In this document: positions 23,029-31,508 of the stretch, piece after piece | Numbering within the stretch: the stretch's first letter is position 1 | Layout: every line of letters begins with the position of its first letter | Assembly (NCBI GenBank): GCA_023663915.1 | Contig: JAMPGN010000004.1 | Coordinates: forward strand, 1-52,243 | Source: Eubacterium sp. | GTDB taxonomy: Bacteria; Bacillota_A; Clostridia; Lachnospirales; Lachnospiraceae | Direction: 5' to 3' | DNA: 52,243 nucleotides | Program-made: the position numbers and the translations under genes | Notes under the pieces: generated by a model | What the model saw: the letters and a program-made list of their open reading frames with translations, nothing else | Told to the model about the DNA's origin: nothing | Database searches by the model: none

Positions 23029-24477
23029 TTACTCTACAATAACATCTAAGTTATCAGCTACCTGCTGTTTAAAGTCTGCGATCGCCTGCTCGCGTGATTT
23101 ATTACCCGACGTGTACTCACTCACCTGATCTCTCCAATATGTATTGATCGTCTCGTCATACTGTGTTAAGTTCGTGCCTTTTGCGTACTGGTTCGCAGGA
23201 ACAAATGCGTCAAACATATTCTGTCCGCCAAGGAAATCTACGGAACCGTCAGACATAGACATTACCGTACCGCTTGCCACTGCATCCTTCGTACCGCCCT
23301 CACCATTCAGTGTGCCGTTCGCCCATTTATACTGAAGACCTTCTTCCGTACAATCCAATGTAATCCACTCGATGATCGCGCCGACTGCATCTGCCTTTGC
23401 CGTATCTTTGTTTGCAAGAACCCATGTACCGCCCCAAAAGAAACCGATCGGCGGCTCGCATACTGCCCAGTCACCATATGTTCCCTCTCCTACAGCTTCA
23501 CCGCCGCAGTTAGGAGCCATCGTGTAGTTGATCAGCCATGCCGGACCGAAGAAACCGAAAATCTGCTTTTCTCCTTCACCTTTCATGTCTGCAAACCATG
23601 CATCCTGCCAGTCCTTTGTATCATTGTGATATCCGTTATCCTTCAACTGTTTGGACAGATCAAGGAACTCTTCACGCTTCGGGTCAATATTCAGCTTGCC
23701 GTCAACAATCCAGCCCGTATCGGAACTGTTCTCAACTGCGTGCCACATATCGCCATCACCGGAAATAATACCATAATTCTTAGCCTTCAATTCTTCTGCC
23801 GCCGCAAAGAACTGATCCCAGCCGGGTCCGATCTTCTTGGCAATTTCAGCCGGATCATCTGTTCCCCATACATCCTGCGCGATGGAACGGCGATAGATAA
23901 ATGCACCGCCGGTTGCCTGATATCCTAATGCCACCAGCTTGCCATCGGGGTTTGTTCCGATATCAACTGTGTACTGTGCAATATCCGCCGCTTTGAGAGA
24001 CGCATCTACGTCGATCCCCATATCTTCATAAGGCATCGCATACTGGCTTGCATCACCCTGCGTATATTTCAATACGAATGCCGCCTCTGCACAATAGATG
24101 TCCGGAGCCTCTGCTCCGCCTGCCGCTAATGCCTGGTCCAGAGCGGGCTGATAAGCGCCGTCTGTCGTAGCAATAATTGTTGTATTGATATCGTATCCGA
24201 AATCAGGATGCGCTTCTACAAACTTCTCAACCATTCCCGGAACTTCGTCTGTGAAAGCCCACACATTAATTGTCTGGGAGCTGCTGCTTCCACTGTCAGA
24301 TGCGGTTTCACTGCCTGCGGAATCCCCGCTATCCGACTCATTAGCGGTCTCGCCGCTGTCACTTGCTGCCGTACTGTTATCTGCTGTCTGTCCGGAAGAT
24401 GCGCCGCTATCGCCGCATCCGACTAACAGAGAAGACACCATACAAGCACACAGCATACATGCTACTAGCTTCTTCAT
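23029..24477 (-). CDS. Sugar ABC transporter substrate-binding lipoprotein
   Basis: 482 residues. The lipoprotein signal peptide ends in lipobox LVGC with Cys21, followed by a Ser/Gly/Asp/Glu/Thr-rich flexible linker (about 22-75), then an extracellular-solute-binding family 1 fold (INVWAFTDEVPGMVEKF at its start). ATG 24477 was chosen because AAGGAGGA lies 6 bases before it and the signal peptide starts there, although the frame stays open further upstream. It captures an oligosaccharide outside the membrane and hands it to the two permeases encoded next. With the GH3 enzyme nearby, a plant-type oligosaccharide is plausible, but the ligand is not shown by the sequence. Confidence 0.94.
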   Translation of the reverse strand: MKKLVACMLCACMVSSLLVGCGDSGASSGQTADNSTAASDSGETANESDSGDSAGSETASDSGSSSSQTINVWAFTDEVPGMVEKFVEAHPDFGYDINTTIIATTDGAYQPALDQALAAGGAEAPDIYCAEAAFVLKYTQGDASQYAMPYEDMGIDVDASLKAADIAQYTVDIGTNPDGKLVALGYQATGGAFIYRRSIAQDVWGTDDPAEIAKKIGPGWDQFFAAAEELKAKNYGIISGDGDMWHAVENSSDTGWIVDGKLNIDPKREEFLDLSKQLKDNGYHNDTKDWQDAWFADMKGEGEKQIFGFFGPAWLINYTMAPNCGGEAVGEGTYGDWAVCEPPIGFFWGGTWVLANKDTAKADAVGAIIEWITLDCTEEGLQYKWANGTLNGEGGTKDAVASGTVMSMSDGSVDFLGGQNMFDAFVPANQYAKGTNLTQYDETINTYWRDQVSEYTSGNKSREQAIADFKQQVADNLDVIVE

Positions 24478-24586
24478 TTTCTTCCTCCTTTTAACATTTG
24501 AATAAGGTTTTCTTGTACCCGTTATCCTTGGAATAAATTGCTGTTTCCTTGTGTGATAACGTAGTTTTATTGTAGACATTTCTGCT

Positions 24587-24615
24587 GTTTTATTCTTTAC
24601 ACTTTTTGCTTTCAA
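24587..24615 (-). promoter_or_regulatory. Possible promoter of the sugar ABC operon
   Basis: On the minus strand TTGAAA (24610-24615) is separated by 17 bases from TAAAAC (24587-24592), about 110 bp upstream of the binding-protein start. The -10 match is only moderate. Confidence 0.35.
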
Positions 24616-24656
24616 TTCAACAAATATTGCTATGTGTGAAAAGGCAGAAAAAAAAA

Positions 24657-24679
24657 GAAGTGTTGATAAACAACACTTC
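24657..24679 (-). terminator. Terminator of the tRNA-Ser gene
   Basis: GAAGTGTTG (24657-24665) pairs perfectly with CAACACTTC (24671-24679) over a 5-base loop. On the minus strand nine T follow (24648-24656). It starts 28 bp after the tRNA. Confidence 0.95.
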
Positions 24680-24707
24680 CATATCTTAGCCCATCGGTAG
24701 ATAGAAA

Positions 24708-24795
24708 CGGAGAAAGAGGGATTTGAACCCTCGCGCCGCGCAAGCGACCTACACCCTTAGCAGGGGCGCCTCTTCAGCCTCTTGAGTATTTCTCC
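24708..24795 (-). tRNA. tRNA-Ser (anticodon GCT)
   Basis: An 88-nt cloverleaf on the minus strand. The acceptor stem is GGAGAAA/TTTCTCC with discriminator G, the anticodon stem-loop contains CCCTGCTAAGGG with GCT as anticodon (reading AGC/AGU), a long class II variable arm is present (TCGCTTGCGCGGCG region), and the T arm is GAGGGTTCAAATCCCTC. CCA is not encoded. It has its own promoter and terminator. Confidence 0.97.
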
Positions 24796-24855
24796 ACAGT
24801 CTGAATAATCCCTCTACCAATATGAAGTTGTACGCCTTGTTACGACGCAACTGTT

Positions 24856-24884
24856 ATTATACCTAAGCTAAACCGATTTGTCAA
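24856..24884 (-). promoter_or_regulatory. Strong sigma-A promoter of tRNA-Ser
   Basis: On the minus strand a perfect TTGACA (24879-24884), a 17-base spacer and a perfect TATAAT (24856-24861) lie about 60 bp upstream of the tRNA. Confidence 0.93.
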
Positions 24885-24979
24885 CGCCTTCCTTGGATTT
24901 TCTACCGATTTTGTACGGGATTTTCCACTTGTCCGAGCTGGAATATCTTACTGTTTCCACATTCTCACATCATTCTGCA

Positions 24980-25531
24980 TTACTCGACACAATACTCCCT
25001 GACTACCGTCTCATACAAATTATTCCCCTTGGCATCAATCACAACAATCACCGGAAAATTCTCCACTTCTAATTTACGGATTGCCTCGGTTCCGAGATCA
25101 TCATAGGCAATCACTTCGGATTTGATGATCGACTTGGACAATAGCGCTCCCGCTCCGCCGACTGCGGCATAATAAACCGCGCCATTTCTAACAATGGCAT
25201 CTCTCACCGCCTCAGATCTTTTACCCTTGCCAATCATGCCAATCAGCCCCATATCAAGCAGGGCCGGCGCATATTTATCCATACGGCTTGCAGTCGTAGG
25301 CCCGGCGGAACCGATCGGTCTTCCTTCCCTCGCCGGAGATGGTCCCATATAATAGATCAGATTACCCTCCATTTCCATCGGAAGATTCTCCCCCCGCTCC
25401 AACGCCTCATACATTCTCTTATGCGCCGCGTCTCTTGCCGTATAGATCGTTCCTGTTATATACACATAATCACCGGCGCACAGTTTCTTCGCATCTTCTT
25501 TGTCCATAGGCGCCTGTATATGTTGTTCCAT
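24980..25531 (-). CDS. Class I fumarate hydratase (Fe-S), beta subunit
   Basis: 183 residues, the C-terminal swivelling domain of class I (iron-sulfur, oxygen-sensitive) fumarases and L(+)-tartrate dehydratases. It has the conserved GSAGPTTASRMDKYAPALLD (about 73-92), then GMIGKGKRSEAV and YYAAVGGAGALL. It pairs with the alpha subunit encoded 61 bp upstream, and together they interconvert fumarate and malate in the cytosol. Tartrate dehydratase is the main alternative. Two-subunit forms of this enzyme are typical of anaerobic Clostridia. Confidence 0.93.
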   Translation of the reverse strand: MEQHIQAPMDKEDAKKLCAGDYVYITGTIYTARDAAHKRMYEALERGENLPMEMEGNLIYYMGPSPAREGRPIGSAGPTTASRMDKYAPALLDMGLIGMIGKGKRSEAVRDAIVRNGAVYYAAVGGAGALLSKSIIKSEVIAYDDLGTEAIRKLEVENFPVIVVIDAKGNNLYETVVREYCVE

Positions 25532-25592
25532 GAGAAACCTCCGTTCCTGTTTTATCTGCTATTCTACTGTCCTCGCAAATTTCCACAGCCCC

Positions 25593-26435
25593 TTACAATA
25601 CCCGCACCGCGTGCCGGTTCACATGACAACAGATGTTGACCGCTACCGGCAGCCCTGCAATATGCGTGGGATATGTATTGATATTGACAGCCAATGCCGT
25701 TGTCGAGCCACCCAGCCCGCCGGGACCGATTCCTGTCTTATTTATTTTTTCCAGCAATTCTTCTTCCAGCTCTCTTACATAAGGAATCTCGGAATGTTCA
25801 TTCACCGGTCTTGTCAATGCCTTCTTAGCCAGAAGCGCACATTTTTCAAAAGTGCCGCCTATTCCTATGCCTACCACCATCGGCGGACATGCATTGGGAC
25901 CGGCGTCTCTCACCGCCGTCAGGATCGCAACTTTCACTCCCTCTATTCCATCCGCAGGCTTGAGCATAAACACACGGCTCATGTTTTCGCTGCCAAACCC
26001 CTTCGGCGCGACAGTAATCTTAACCCGATCACCCTCGACTATTTCGTAATGTATGACAGCCGGTGTATTATCCCTGGTGTTCTCCCTGAGAATCGGATCT
26101 TTCACCACAGATTTTCTCAAATATCCTTCCGTATATCCCTGTCTGACGCCTTCATTGACCGCATCAGTCAAAGAACCGCCCTCGAAATGCACTTCCTGCC
26201 CGATTTCCATAAAAATCACTGCCATCCCGGTATCCTGGCAGATCGGTATCATGTCTTCCCCCGCGATCTTAAGGTTGTCCTGAAGCTGACACAGAATCTG
26301 CCTGCCAAGCGGCGCTTTCTCTTCCTGTACCGCCCTTTTCATTGCCTCATCCATGTCTTCGGATAAAAAATGATTTGCCTCAATACACATCTGTTTAACA
26401 TTGTGTGCAATATCCGCCACATCTATTGTTCGCAT
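25593..26435 (-). CDS. Class I fumarate hydratase (Fe-S), alpha subunit
   Basis: 280 residues carrying the catalytic [4Fe-4S] domain. The probable cluster ligands are Cys66 (ICQDTG), Cys183 (NACPP) and Cys269 or Cys270 (NICCH). Other family motifs are GSENMSRVFML and IGPGGLGGSTTA. Its gene precedes the beta subunit gene, and the HIT gene ends 29 bp upstream of it, so all three likely share a transcript. The product makes malate from fumarate, or the reverse, in an incomplete TCA cycle. Tartrate dehydratase alpha is the alternative. Confidence 0.94.
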   Translation of the reverse strand: MRTIDVADIAHNVKQMCIEANHFLSEDMDEAMKRAVQEEKAPLGRQILCQLQDNLKIAGEDMIPICQDTGMAVIFMEIGQEVHFEGGSLTDAVNEGVRQGYTEGYLRKSVVKDPILRENTRDNTPAVIHYEIVEGDRVKITVAPKGFGSENMSRVFMLKPADGIEGVKVAILTAVRDAGPNACPPMVVGIGIGGTFEKCALLAKKALTRPVNEHSEIPYVRELEEELLEKINKTGIGPGGLGGSTTALAVNINTYPTHIAGLPVAVNICCHVNRHAVRVL

Positions 26436-26464
26436 CTATCTGTTATATCCTTTCAAAACTACTG

Positions 26465-26875
26465 TCAACCCACAATCTGATTCTTAACTTCTTCCAGTTC
26501 TTCCTGAGAAACCTCCAGCGGTTTCCAGCCGATCTTCTGACCGTCCGTCTGATATCTCGGAATCATATGCATATGGAAATGAAATACCGTCTGTCCAGCT
26601 AACTCTCCATTGTTCTGTACCAGATTAAATCCCTCGCATCCAAGGCGTTCTGTCATCTTCGCTGCCATCTTCTTTGCAGTCTTCATGACTTCCCCAGCCA
26701 GCTCCTCCGGCAGTTCGTACAGATTCGCATAATGCTCTTTCGGCAAAATCAAGGCATGTCCCTTCGTCGCCGGTCCAAGATCCAGGATCACACGGAACTT
26801 TTCATCCTCATATAAGGTTTTAGACGGAATCTCACCATTGGCAATTTTACAGAAAATACAATTTGCATCTTTCAT
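26465..26875 (-). CDS. HIT-family nucleotide-binding protein
   Basis: A 136-residue cytosolic HIT protein with the histidine triad HFHMHMIP (His99, His101, His103) and CIFCKIANGEIPSKTLYED at the N terminus, where Cys6 and Cys9 form half of the zinc site often seen in this subgroup. It belongs to the HinT/Hit-like phosphoramidase branch, which splits AMP-linked substrates. The physiological substrate is unknown. It sits between the flavodoxin-SCP2 gene and fumarase, with short gaps on both sides. Confidence 0.94.
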   Translation of the reverse strand: MKDANCIFCKIANGEIPSKTLYEDEKFRVILDLGPATKGHALILPKEHYANLYELPEELAGEVMKTAKKMAAKMTERLGCEGFNLVQNNGELAGQTVFHFHMHMIPRYQTDGQKIGWKPLEVSQEELEEVKNQIVG

Positions 26876-26911
26876 CTTTTTTCTTCTCTCCTTCGCATAT
26901 ACGCATTCATT

Positions 26912-27913
26912 TTATAAGTTCACACCAAATATCAATACCTGATCCAATGCCCTCAAAGCCTTAAAATCTCCCTTCATCTTCATATCGCCTGCCATAAAGG
27001 AAGCCTGGAAGGTATTCTTGCCTGCAATAATATCGTTAAAAACTTCCCTGGTCATATGCATCTCCACATCCGCGCGATTTCCTTCGCCATAGAAGCACTG
27101 CAGATTCCCTCCGTTTACTTCTACGACAAGCGGCGTTTTCTTACCTTCTATCACAATCTTATAATTCCCCGCCACTCCGGGCTGCGGTTTAAAATGTTCC
27201 TGAATCTCCTTAATAAATTCTGTCGTGTCCTCCTTCTCGCTGCTTCCCATCATGTCACGAAACATACTTGCTAATTCCTGAATATCTGCTTTCTGTCTCT
27301 GCACATAAGTATCATCAGCGACATATTGCGAAAGCTGTTCTGTCTCCTGCGGCGTAAAATTGATATTTTTGGTAATCGCAACTTTCTGCTTCACTGCCTG
27401 ATTGCTCGTCGGGAGGCACGCCATTTTCTGATTGATCGTGCGGTACAGGTTTTCCGCCTTCTTCTCTATAATACGGATATACTCTTCGTTTTCTTCCAGG
27501 ATGGACGTGTCTGCAATATACCCACAAATACCATCACAGGGCAGCCCGCCCAAGATTTCCCACGCAGTTATCAGATCCAGTTTGCCGGACCTCTCTCCGT
27601 AAGTGGTAGACATTACAATCGGACACATATAGATCTGGCTGATCTTCTCCTTGTCTCCATACAGCCAGCAGGAATCCAAAAACTGCTGCATATATCCGCC
27701 TATTCCATACCACTCGACCGTCGTAGCCAGAATCGCTCCGTCCGCATCCTTCAAGCTCTGAGGCAAGGTTGTAATATTGTTCTTTAATTCATATAGTTGA
27801 AAACATTCCACGGTCACACGAAGTTCTTCCAGCACTTCTTTCATCTTATTGATAACAAAAAGTGTCGGATCATCCATCAATCCTCTTCCGCCATAGTAAA
27901 TGTTAACTTTCAT
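26912..27913 (-). CDS. Flavodoxin-fold / SCP2 domain fusion protein
   Basis: 333 residues. Residues 1-175 look like an NAD(P)H-dependent FMN reductase or flavodoxin fold (MKVNIYYGGRG, GAILATTVEWYGIGGYMQQF). Residues about 225-333 form an SCP2 sterol-carrier-like domain (EGKKTPLVVEVNGGNLQC, FMAGDMKMKGDFKAL). The FMN phosphate loop lacks the usual S/T-x-x-T-G pattern, so cofactor use is uncertain. ATG 27913 has AAAGGAC 11 bases before it and overlaps the rhomboid gene end by 11 bp, which indicates coupling. The SCP2 domain suggests binding of a hydrophobic ligand; the reaction is unknown. Confidence 0.8.
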   Translation of the reverse strand: MKVNIYYGGRGLMDDPTLFVINKMKEVLEELRVTVECFQLYELKNNITTLPQSLKDADGAILATTVEWYGIGGYMQQFLDSCWLYGDKEKISQIYMCPIVMSTTYGERSGKLDLITAWEILGGLPCDGICGYIADTSILEENEEYIRIIEKKAENLYRTINQKMACLPTSNQAVKQKVAITKNINFTPQETEQLSQYVADDTYVQRQKADIQELASMFRDMMGSSEKEDTTEFIKEIQEHFKPQPGVAGNYKIVIEGKKTPLVVEVNGGNLQCFYGEGNRADVEMHMTREVFNDIIAGKNTFQASFMAGDMKMKGDFKALRALDQVLIFGVNL

Positions 27914-29009
27914 TGAAATCTTTGTCCTTTCTTCTTCTGACATGAGGGCACAGCATTACGATGACCGCTGTCGTGGCAAATCCCATAAGAACGCCGCCGA
28001 TATGTGCCGCATTATTAATATAAGTGCTGGTAAATCCACAATAGAGAGAAAATACAATCGCGAATGCCAATCTGCCAGCCGTCATGTATTCCAGCCTGCC
28101 ATGATGCAGTATGATCAGAAGAAGCAGCGCCCCCTCCACGCCAAAAACTGCACCGCTGGCTCCCACGGAACTGTAATAATCTTCCGACAAAAGCTCATAT
28201 CCCATGGAAAAAATATCTCCGGCAATCCCTGATAGGAAATACACGATCATATATGGAACATGCCCTATTTTCTTCTCCACGATCTCCCCGACATAGTATA
28301 AAACGATCATATTACTGAAAAGATGCTGTATATCTGAATGCAGGAACATGGAAGTGAACAGCCGGTAATATGGCTTGTCGTTCATAATTTCTTTTACGCC
28401 AAATGCACCTTTATTATATAACAATTCCCCCGTAAATGTACATATCATAAATACGATTACATTGACCGTTACCAGACAAATATTTACCCACGGCATCCTC
28501 GAAACCTGTTCCCGGTTCCATTTGCCTCTGTTCCAACTGTCTCTGCCCTGCACATTCCCTTCCGTTGCCCTTACCTCTTCCGGCGGAATATCATTGTGGT
28601 CTGCATAACGTGACTGCTGGATAAGGAAATCTTCGAGAATCGCTCTTAAACCATAGAAATCTTCCGTTTGGTTCTCATGAATAATTAGCCGGTTAACCCC
28701 CGTATCGATCATCCAGCAGAAACGGTCGCTGACACATAATTTCTTTGCCCTCGCCGTATCTGCAGATACAATCAGGGACAGGACATGAATATCCCTCTCC
28801 TCTCTCGCCCGAAAAAACTCGACGATCCTCTCTTTCATATGCACATACTGATCCTCCGAGATATAAATTCCCTCTCGGTAGTCAATGAGGAAAATTACCG
28901 TTACTCCCTGGTTTTCTTTGCGCCAATAAAAAGTAAACTCCGGCAGATTCGATAAAGTCTTATTGTATCCGTTTTCTTGAAACAAATTTCCAATTTGTTC
29001 TGATAGCAT
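27903..29009 (-). CDS. Rhomboid-family intramembrane serine protease
   Basis: 368 residues. The N-terminal 170 residues are a cytosolic domain without a recognised family. A rhomboid core of about six membrane helices follows, from residue 172. The catalytic Ser285 is in GASGAVFG, the catalytic His336 in NNAAHIGG, and the substrate-side motif is HSDIQHLFSNM (about 224-234). It should cut membrane-spanning substrates within the bilayer. It follows the tad pilus genes and the FHA gene on the same strand after a 121-bp gap, so pilins or the FHA membrane protein are candidate substrates (inference). GGAG lies 6 bases before ATG 29009, which is preferred over an upstream TTG. Confidence 0.9.
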   Translation of the reverse strand: MLSEQIGNLFQENGYNKTLSNLPEFTFYWRKENQGVTVIFLIDYREGIYISEDQYVHMKERIVEFFRAREERDIHVLSLIVSADTARAKKLCVSDRFCWMIDTGVNRLIIHENQTEDFYGLRAILEDFLIQQSRYADHNDIPPEEVRATEGNVQGRDSWNRGKWNREQVSRMPWVNICLVTVNVIVFMICTFTGELLYNKGAFGVKEIMNDKPYYRLFTSMFLHSDIQHLFSNMIVLYYVGEIVEKKIGHVPYMIVYFLSGIAGDIFSMGYELLSEDYYSSVGASGAVFGVEGALLLLIILHHGRLEYMTAGRLAFAIVFSLYCGFTSTYINNAAHIGGVLMGFATTAVIVMLCPHVRRRKDKDFNES

Positions 29010-29097
29010 AGCATACTCCAATATCCGTAGGTAAAACAATTACTATTTGAGGTTATCATTTTCGGTATGCCCTGTCAAATAAATTACCTGTATGCCA

Positions 29098-29116
29098 TTG
29101 CCGCCACCAGCGGCAA
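29098..29116 (-). other. Hairpin downstream of the FHA gene
   Basis: TTGCCGC (29098-29104) pairs perfectly with GCGGCAA (29110-29116) around 5 bases. No T run follows on the minus strand, so it may be a processing or attenuation site between the FHA and rhomboid genes rather than a full terminator. Confidence 0.5.
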
Positions 29117-29130
29117 AACGCAGATTTTCT

Positions 29131-30585
29131 TTATCGGTAACAATAATTTAAACTGCCAAAACGGATCTCATCACCCGGTTCTATCTCCACCGTCTCCTGC
29201 GGCTGCATACGAAGACCATTCTTGTATGTTCCATTGGTAGAATTCATATCCGTCATCAAAATTTTTTCTCCCTGTTTATCAAACCGTGCGTGTATCCTGC
29301 TGACAGAGTCGTCTGAAAGCACATAATCAACACACCCAGCCATTTTACCTATGGTATACGGAAACTGCTTCAATTCGATATGCCGCTTGTTCTTTCTATC
29401 CACTGCGTATAATTTATATTCTTCCATTTTGTTTACGTCAAAGAAAACCGTATTGCCACAATTTTCATTTTCCTGTAAAGAACTTGATCTTACATCATGC
29501 GAAGATATGTTATGATAGCGTGCGGATTGATGTGCCGCCGGTTTATCCTCCGCCATCTCCAGACTCATATCTCTGTTGATCACATGTTCTAACGACATCA
29601 TTTCCTCGTCCACAAAATATTTTCCATCTGAGTTTCCTGTCATTCCCTCCTCTGTATTCTGTTCTGCTTCCCGCTTCATTCCTGTTTTTCCAGACGGATT
29701 TTTCTTTCTTCCGCTGACTATCCCGATCAGACAGACCACCAGACAGACTCCCATAGCTGCCATAGAACCATAGAGCGCAAATTGTTCCTCCTGTGCCAAT
29801 TCATACATACTACTGACAACTTGTGCCGCTGCTATGCCAAGCAGTGACACGATCATGAACACTGGATAAAATAATCTCTTTTTGCCGTGCTTCTCACGCC
29901 CTGTTTTGTCAATCTGTGGTACTTTAGTCTGTAATGCTTCTGCCGCATCATATATTTCTTCTTCATCTATAACTGCTTCCGACGATACTTCCCAGACAGG
30001 AATCGAAGTAGATTGCCGAATAGATTCCTGTACGGTCTCCTCTCCCTGTTCCAGTACTCGAAGCGCATCCTCAATACAAAAATGCTTTTCTTCCGCCATC
30101 TCATAAATCTGATACATATTCTCCGTCAATCCTGTATCTTCCGTATCAATATGCTCCAGCAGAAAATCCATAAGCGGTCTGTACAAATCTGTTCCCCGTT
30201 CCCGATAATCCGGATAATACAATCCTATATACTTATTGTTCGTCATATCATAATAAATATGCTCCGGCTCTAACACCAGATTTTCTTCTTCCATAAAATA
30301 TCCTGCCAGTTTATCGCATATACCGTAAAGCTGCAAAAGGACGTCTTTGACCTGTCCATAAGACATTTTCTTATTCCGATACATACCATCCAGGGTCATT
30401 TTTGAACTGATGTCATAATAATAATATGTAGCGCCATTGATATGCCGTACCGAACATCTAAGAATCTCCCCTATTTTATCTGAGGTAAGAATCTTATGCT
30501 GATAACTACTGATCATTCTCTCCTTTTCACATTGCAGTATCATATAATTGTGCTGATGATCCTTATAGTATTTTGCCTCTATCAT
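29131..30585 (-). CDS. DUF6382 / FHA-domain membrane protein
   Basis: 484 residues. The N-terminal 200 residues match the DUF6382 type found before FHA domains in Clostridia (KMTLDGMYRNKKMSYGQVKD and following). Two membrane helices lie at about 246-270 and 278-300. A forkhead-associated domain fills about 395-484, with the phosphothreonine-binding residues in IGKM, SVSRIHARF and NSTNGTYKNG. Both soluble domains should be cytosolic. It ends the core tad block, 63 bp after the TadE gene. FHA proteins read Ser/Thr phosphorylation, so it may link pilus assembly to a kinase. No Ser/Thr kinase gene is in the window. Confidence 0.85.
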   Translation of the reverse strand: MIEAKYYKDHQHNYMILQCEKERMISSYQHKILTSDKIGEILRCSVRHINGATYYYYDISSKMTLDGMYRNKKMSYGQVKDVLLQLYGICDKLAGYFMEEENLVLEPEHIYYDMTNNKYIGLYYPDYRERGTDLYRPLMDFLLEHIDTEDTGLTENMYQIYEMAEEKHFCIEDALRVLEQGEETVQESIRQSTSIPVWEVSSEAVIDEEEIYDAAEALQTKVPQIDKTGREKHGKKRLFYPVFMIVSLLGIAAAQVVSSMYELAQEEQFALYGSMAAMGVCLVVCLIGIVSGRKKNPSGKTGMKREAEQNTEEGMTGNSDGKYFVDEEMMSLEHVINRDMSLEMAEDKPAAHQSARYHNISSHDVRSSSLQENENCGNTVFFDVNKMEEYKLYAVDRKNKRHIELKQFPYTIGKMAGCVDYVLSDDSVSRIHARFDKQGEKILMTDMNSTNGTYKNGLRMQPQETVEIEPGDEIRFGSLNYCYR

Positions 30586-30648
30586 AATGATTAATCTCCT
30601 CCATCACTTTCTATCATAATCCTCTCATCCTGCTTTTCCACATTCCGC

Positions 30649-31095
30649 CTATCTGTCCAACGCATTTCCTACCCACCTGCTTTTACGTATGATATGCGTC
30701 GGATTAATGATTTGCGCCCTTGCCCGCGTGCGAATCCTCCAACCGGAATCATCATGCCTTGTAAATACCGACCGAATCGGCACTTTCACCTGACATTCTC
30801 CAGTAACATTCGTGATATTACCTCTGCGATCCACACTTCCATGCACTTCACCTGTCCCGAAATATTTCTTCCCGAACTGTTCTTTCATATGGGAACTGAT
30901 ATAGGGAACGATATTATCCTCCTGCTTTTGGATACTACCGCGAAAACATACCGCATAAGCATCTTGAAAAAGCACACATTTGTCATATGAATAGAACGAC
31001 AGGTAGATCAAAAAAACGAAGATAAAAACCGTCCATGTAATGATGAAAGATGCTTCCACCGTCATATATCCGCCTGTTTTTTTCTTTATAAACAT
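30649..31095 (-). CDS. TadE-like pseudopilin
   Basis: A 148-residue protein with a short basic N terminus, KKKTGGYMTVEASF (a pilin-like processing site followed by Glu at +5), one membrane helix (about 14-36) and a beta-rich extracellular part. This is the TadE/minor-pseudopilin layout of Flp pilus systems. Its start overlaps the end of the prepilin peptidase gene by 10 bp. It is probably processed by one of the two peptidases in this locus and integrated into, or needed for, pilus assembly. Confidence 0.85.
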   Translation of the reverse strand: MFIKKKTGGYMTVEASFIITWTVFIFVFLIYLSFYSYDKCVLFQDAYAVCFRGSIQKQEDNIVPYISSHMKEQFGKKYFGTGEVHGSVDRRGNITNVTGECQVKVPIRSVFTRHDDSGWRIRTRARAQIINPTHIIRKSRWVGNALDR

Positions 31096-31508
31096 ATTGC
31101 GACCCCCATTCCCAACAACAAAAACGGTGCAAAGGGCACACGATGATCCCTTGATATTCTACGAACCGCCAATAAAACCAGCATTGCGACCGACTCTGCA
31201 AGAAGCCCGATCAGAAGAATCAGAAAACATTTCCACAGACCTGCAAACAATCCGATCATGACAAGCAGCCAGCCATCTCCATACCCGACTTTTTCTCCTG
31301 TAACAAGGCTGAGCATCCAGAATATCACACCTGGAATCACTGACAGGACTGCCAGGCGCCAGCTTCCTTCACCGATTGTACCCTGCAGGCGCAGGATAAC
31401 TGCCGCCGCAATACCCAGCCACACGACTACAATAGGAATCTCCCTCTTTATTCCGTCGATTACCGCACAAATCCCCAACAAAAGAAACAAAAATATCTCT
31501 ATCCACAT
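31086..31508 (-). CDS. A24-family prepilin peptidase (second copy in the locus)
   Basis: 140 residues, nearly all membrane helices. The two catalytic aspartates of the A24 family are visible in AVIDGIKREIP and GYGDGW. It resembles the small CpaA/TadV type that cuts Flp prepilins and pseudopilins after Gly. It overlaps both neighbours (TadE-like proteins) by about 10 bp, so it is made together with them. A different A24 peptidase stands at the head of the operon (38687-39214), and the two probably divide substrates. Confidence 0.88.
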   Translation of the reverse strand: MWIEIFLFLLLGICAVIDGIKREIPIVVVWLGIAAAVILRLQGTIGEGSWRLAVLSVIPGVIFWMLSLVTGEKVGYGDGWLLVMIGLFAGLWKCFLILLIGLLAESVAMLVLLAVRRISRDHRVPFAPFLLLGMGVAICL

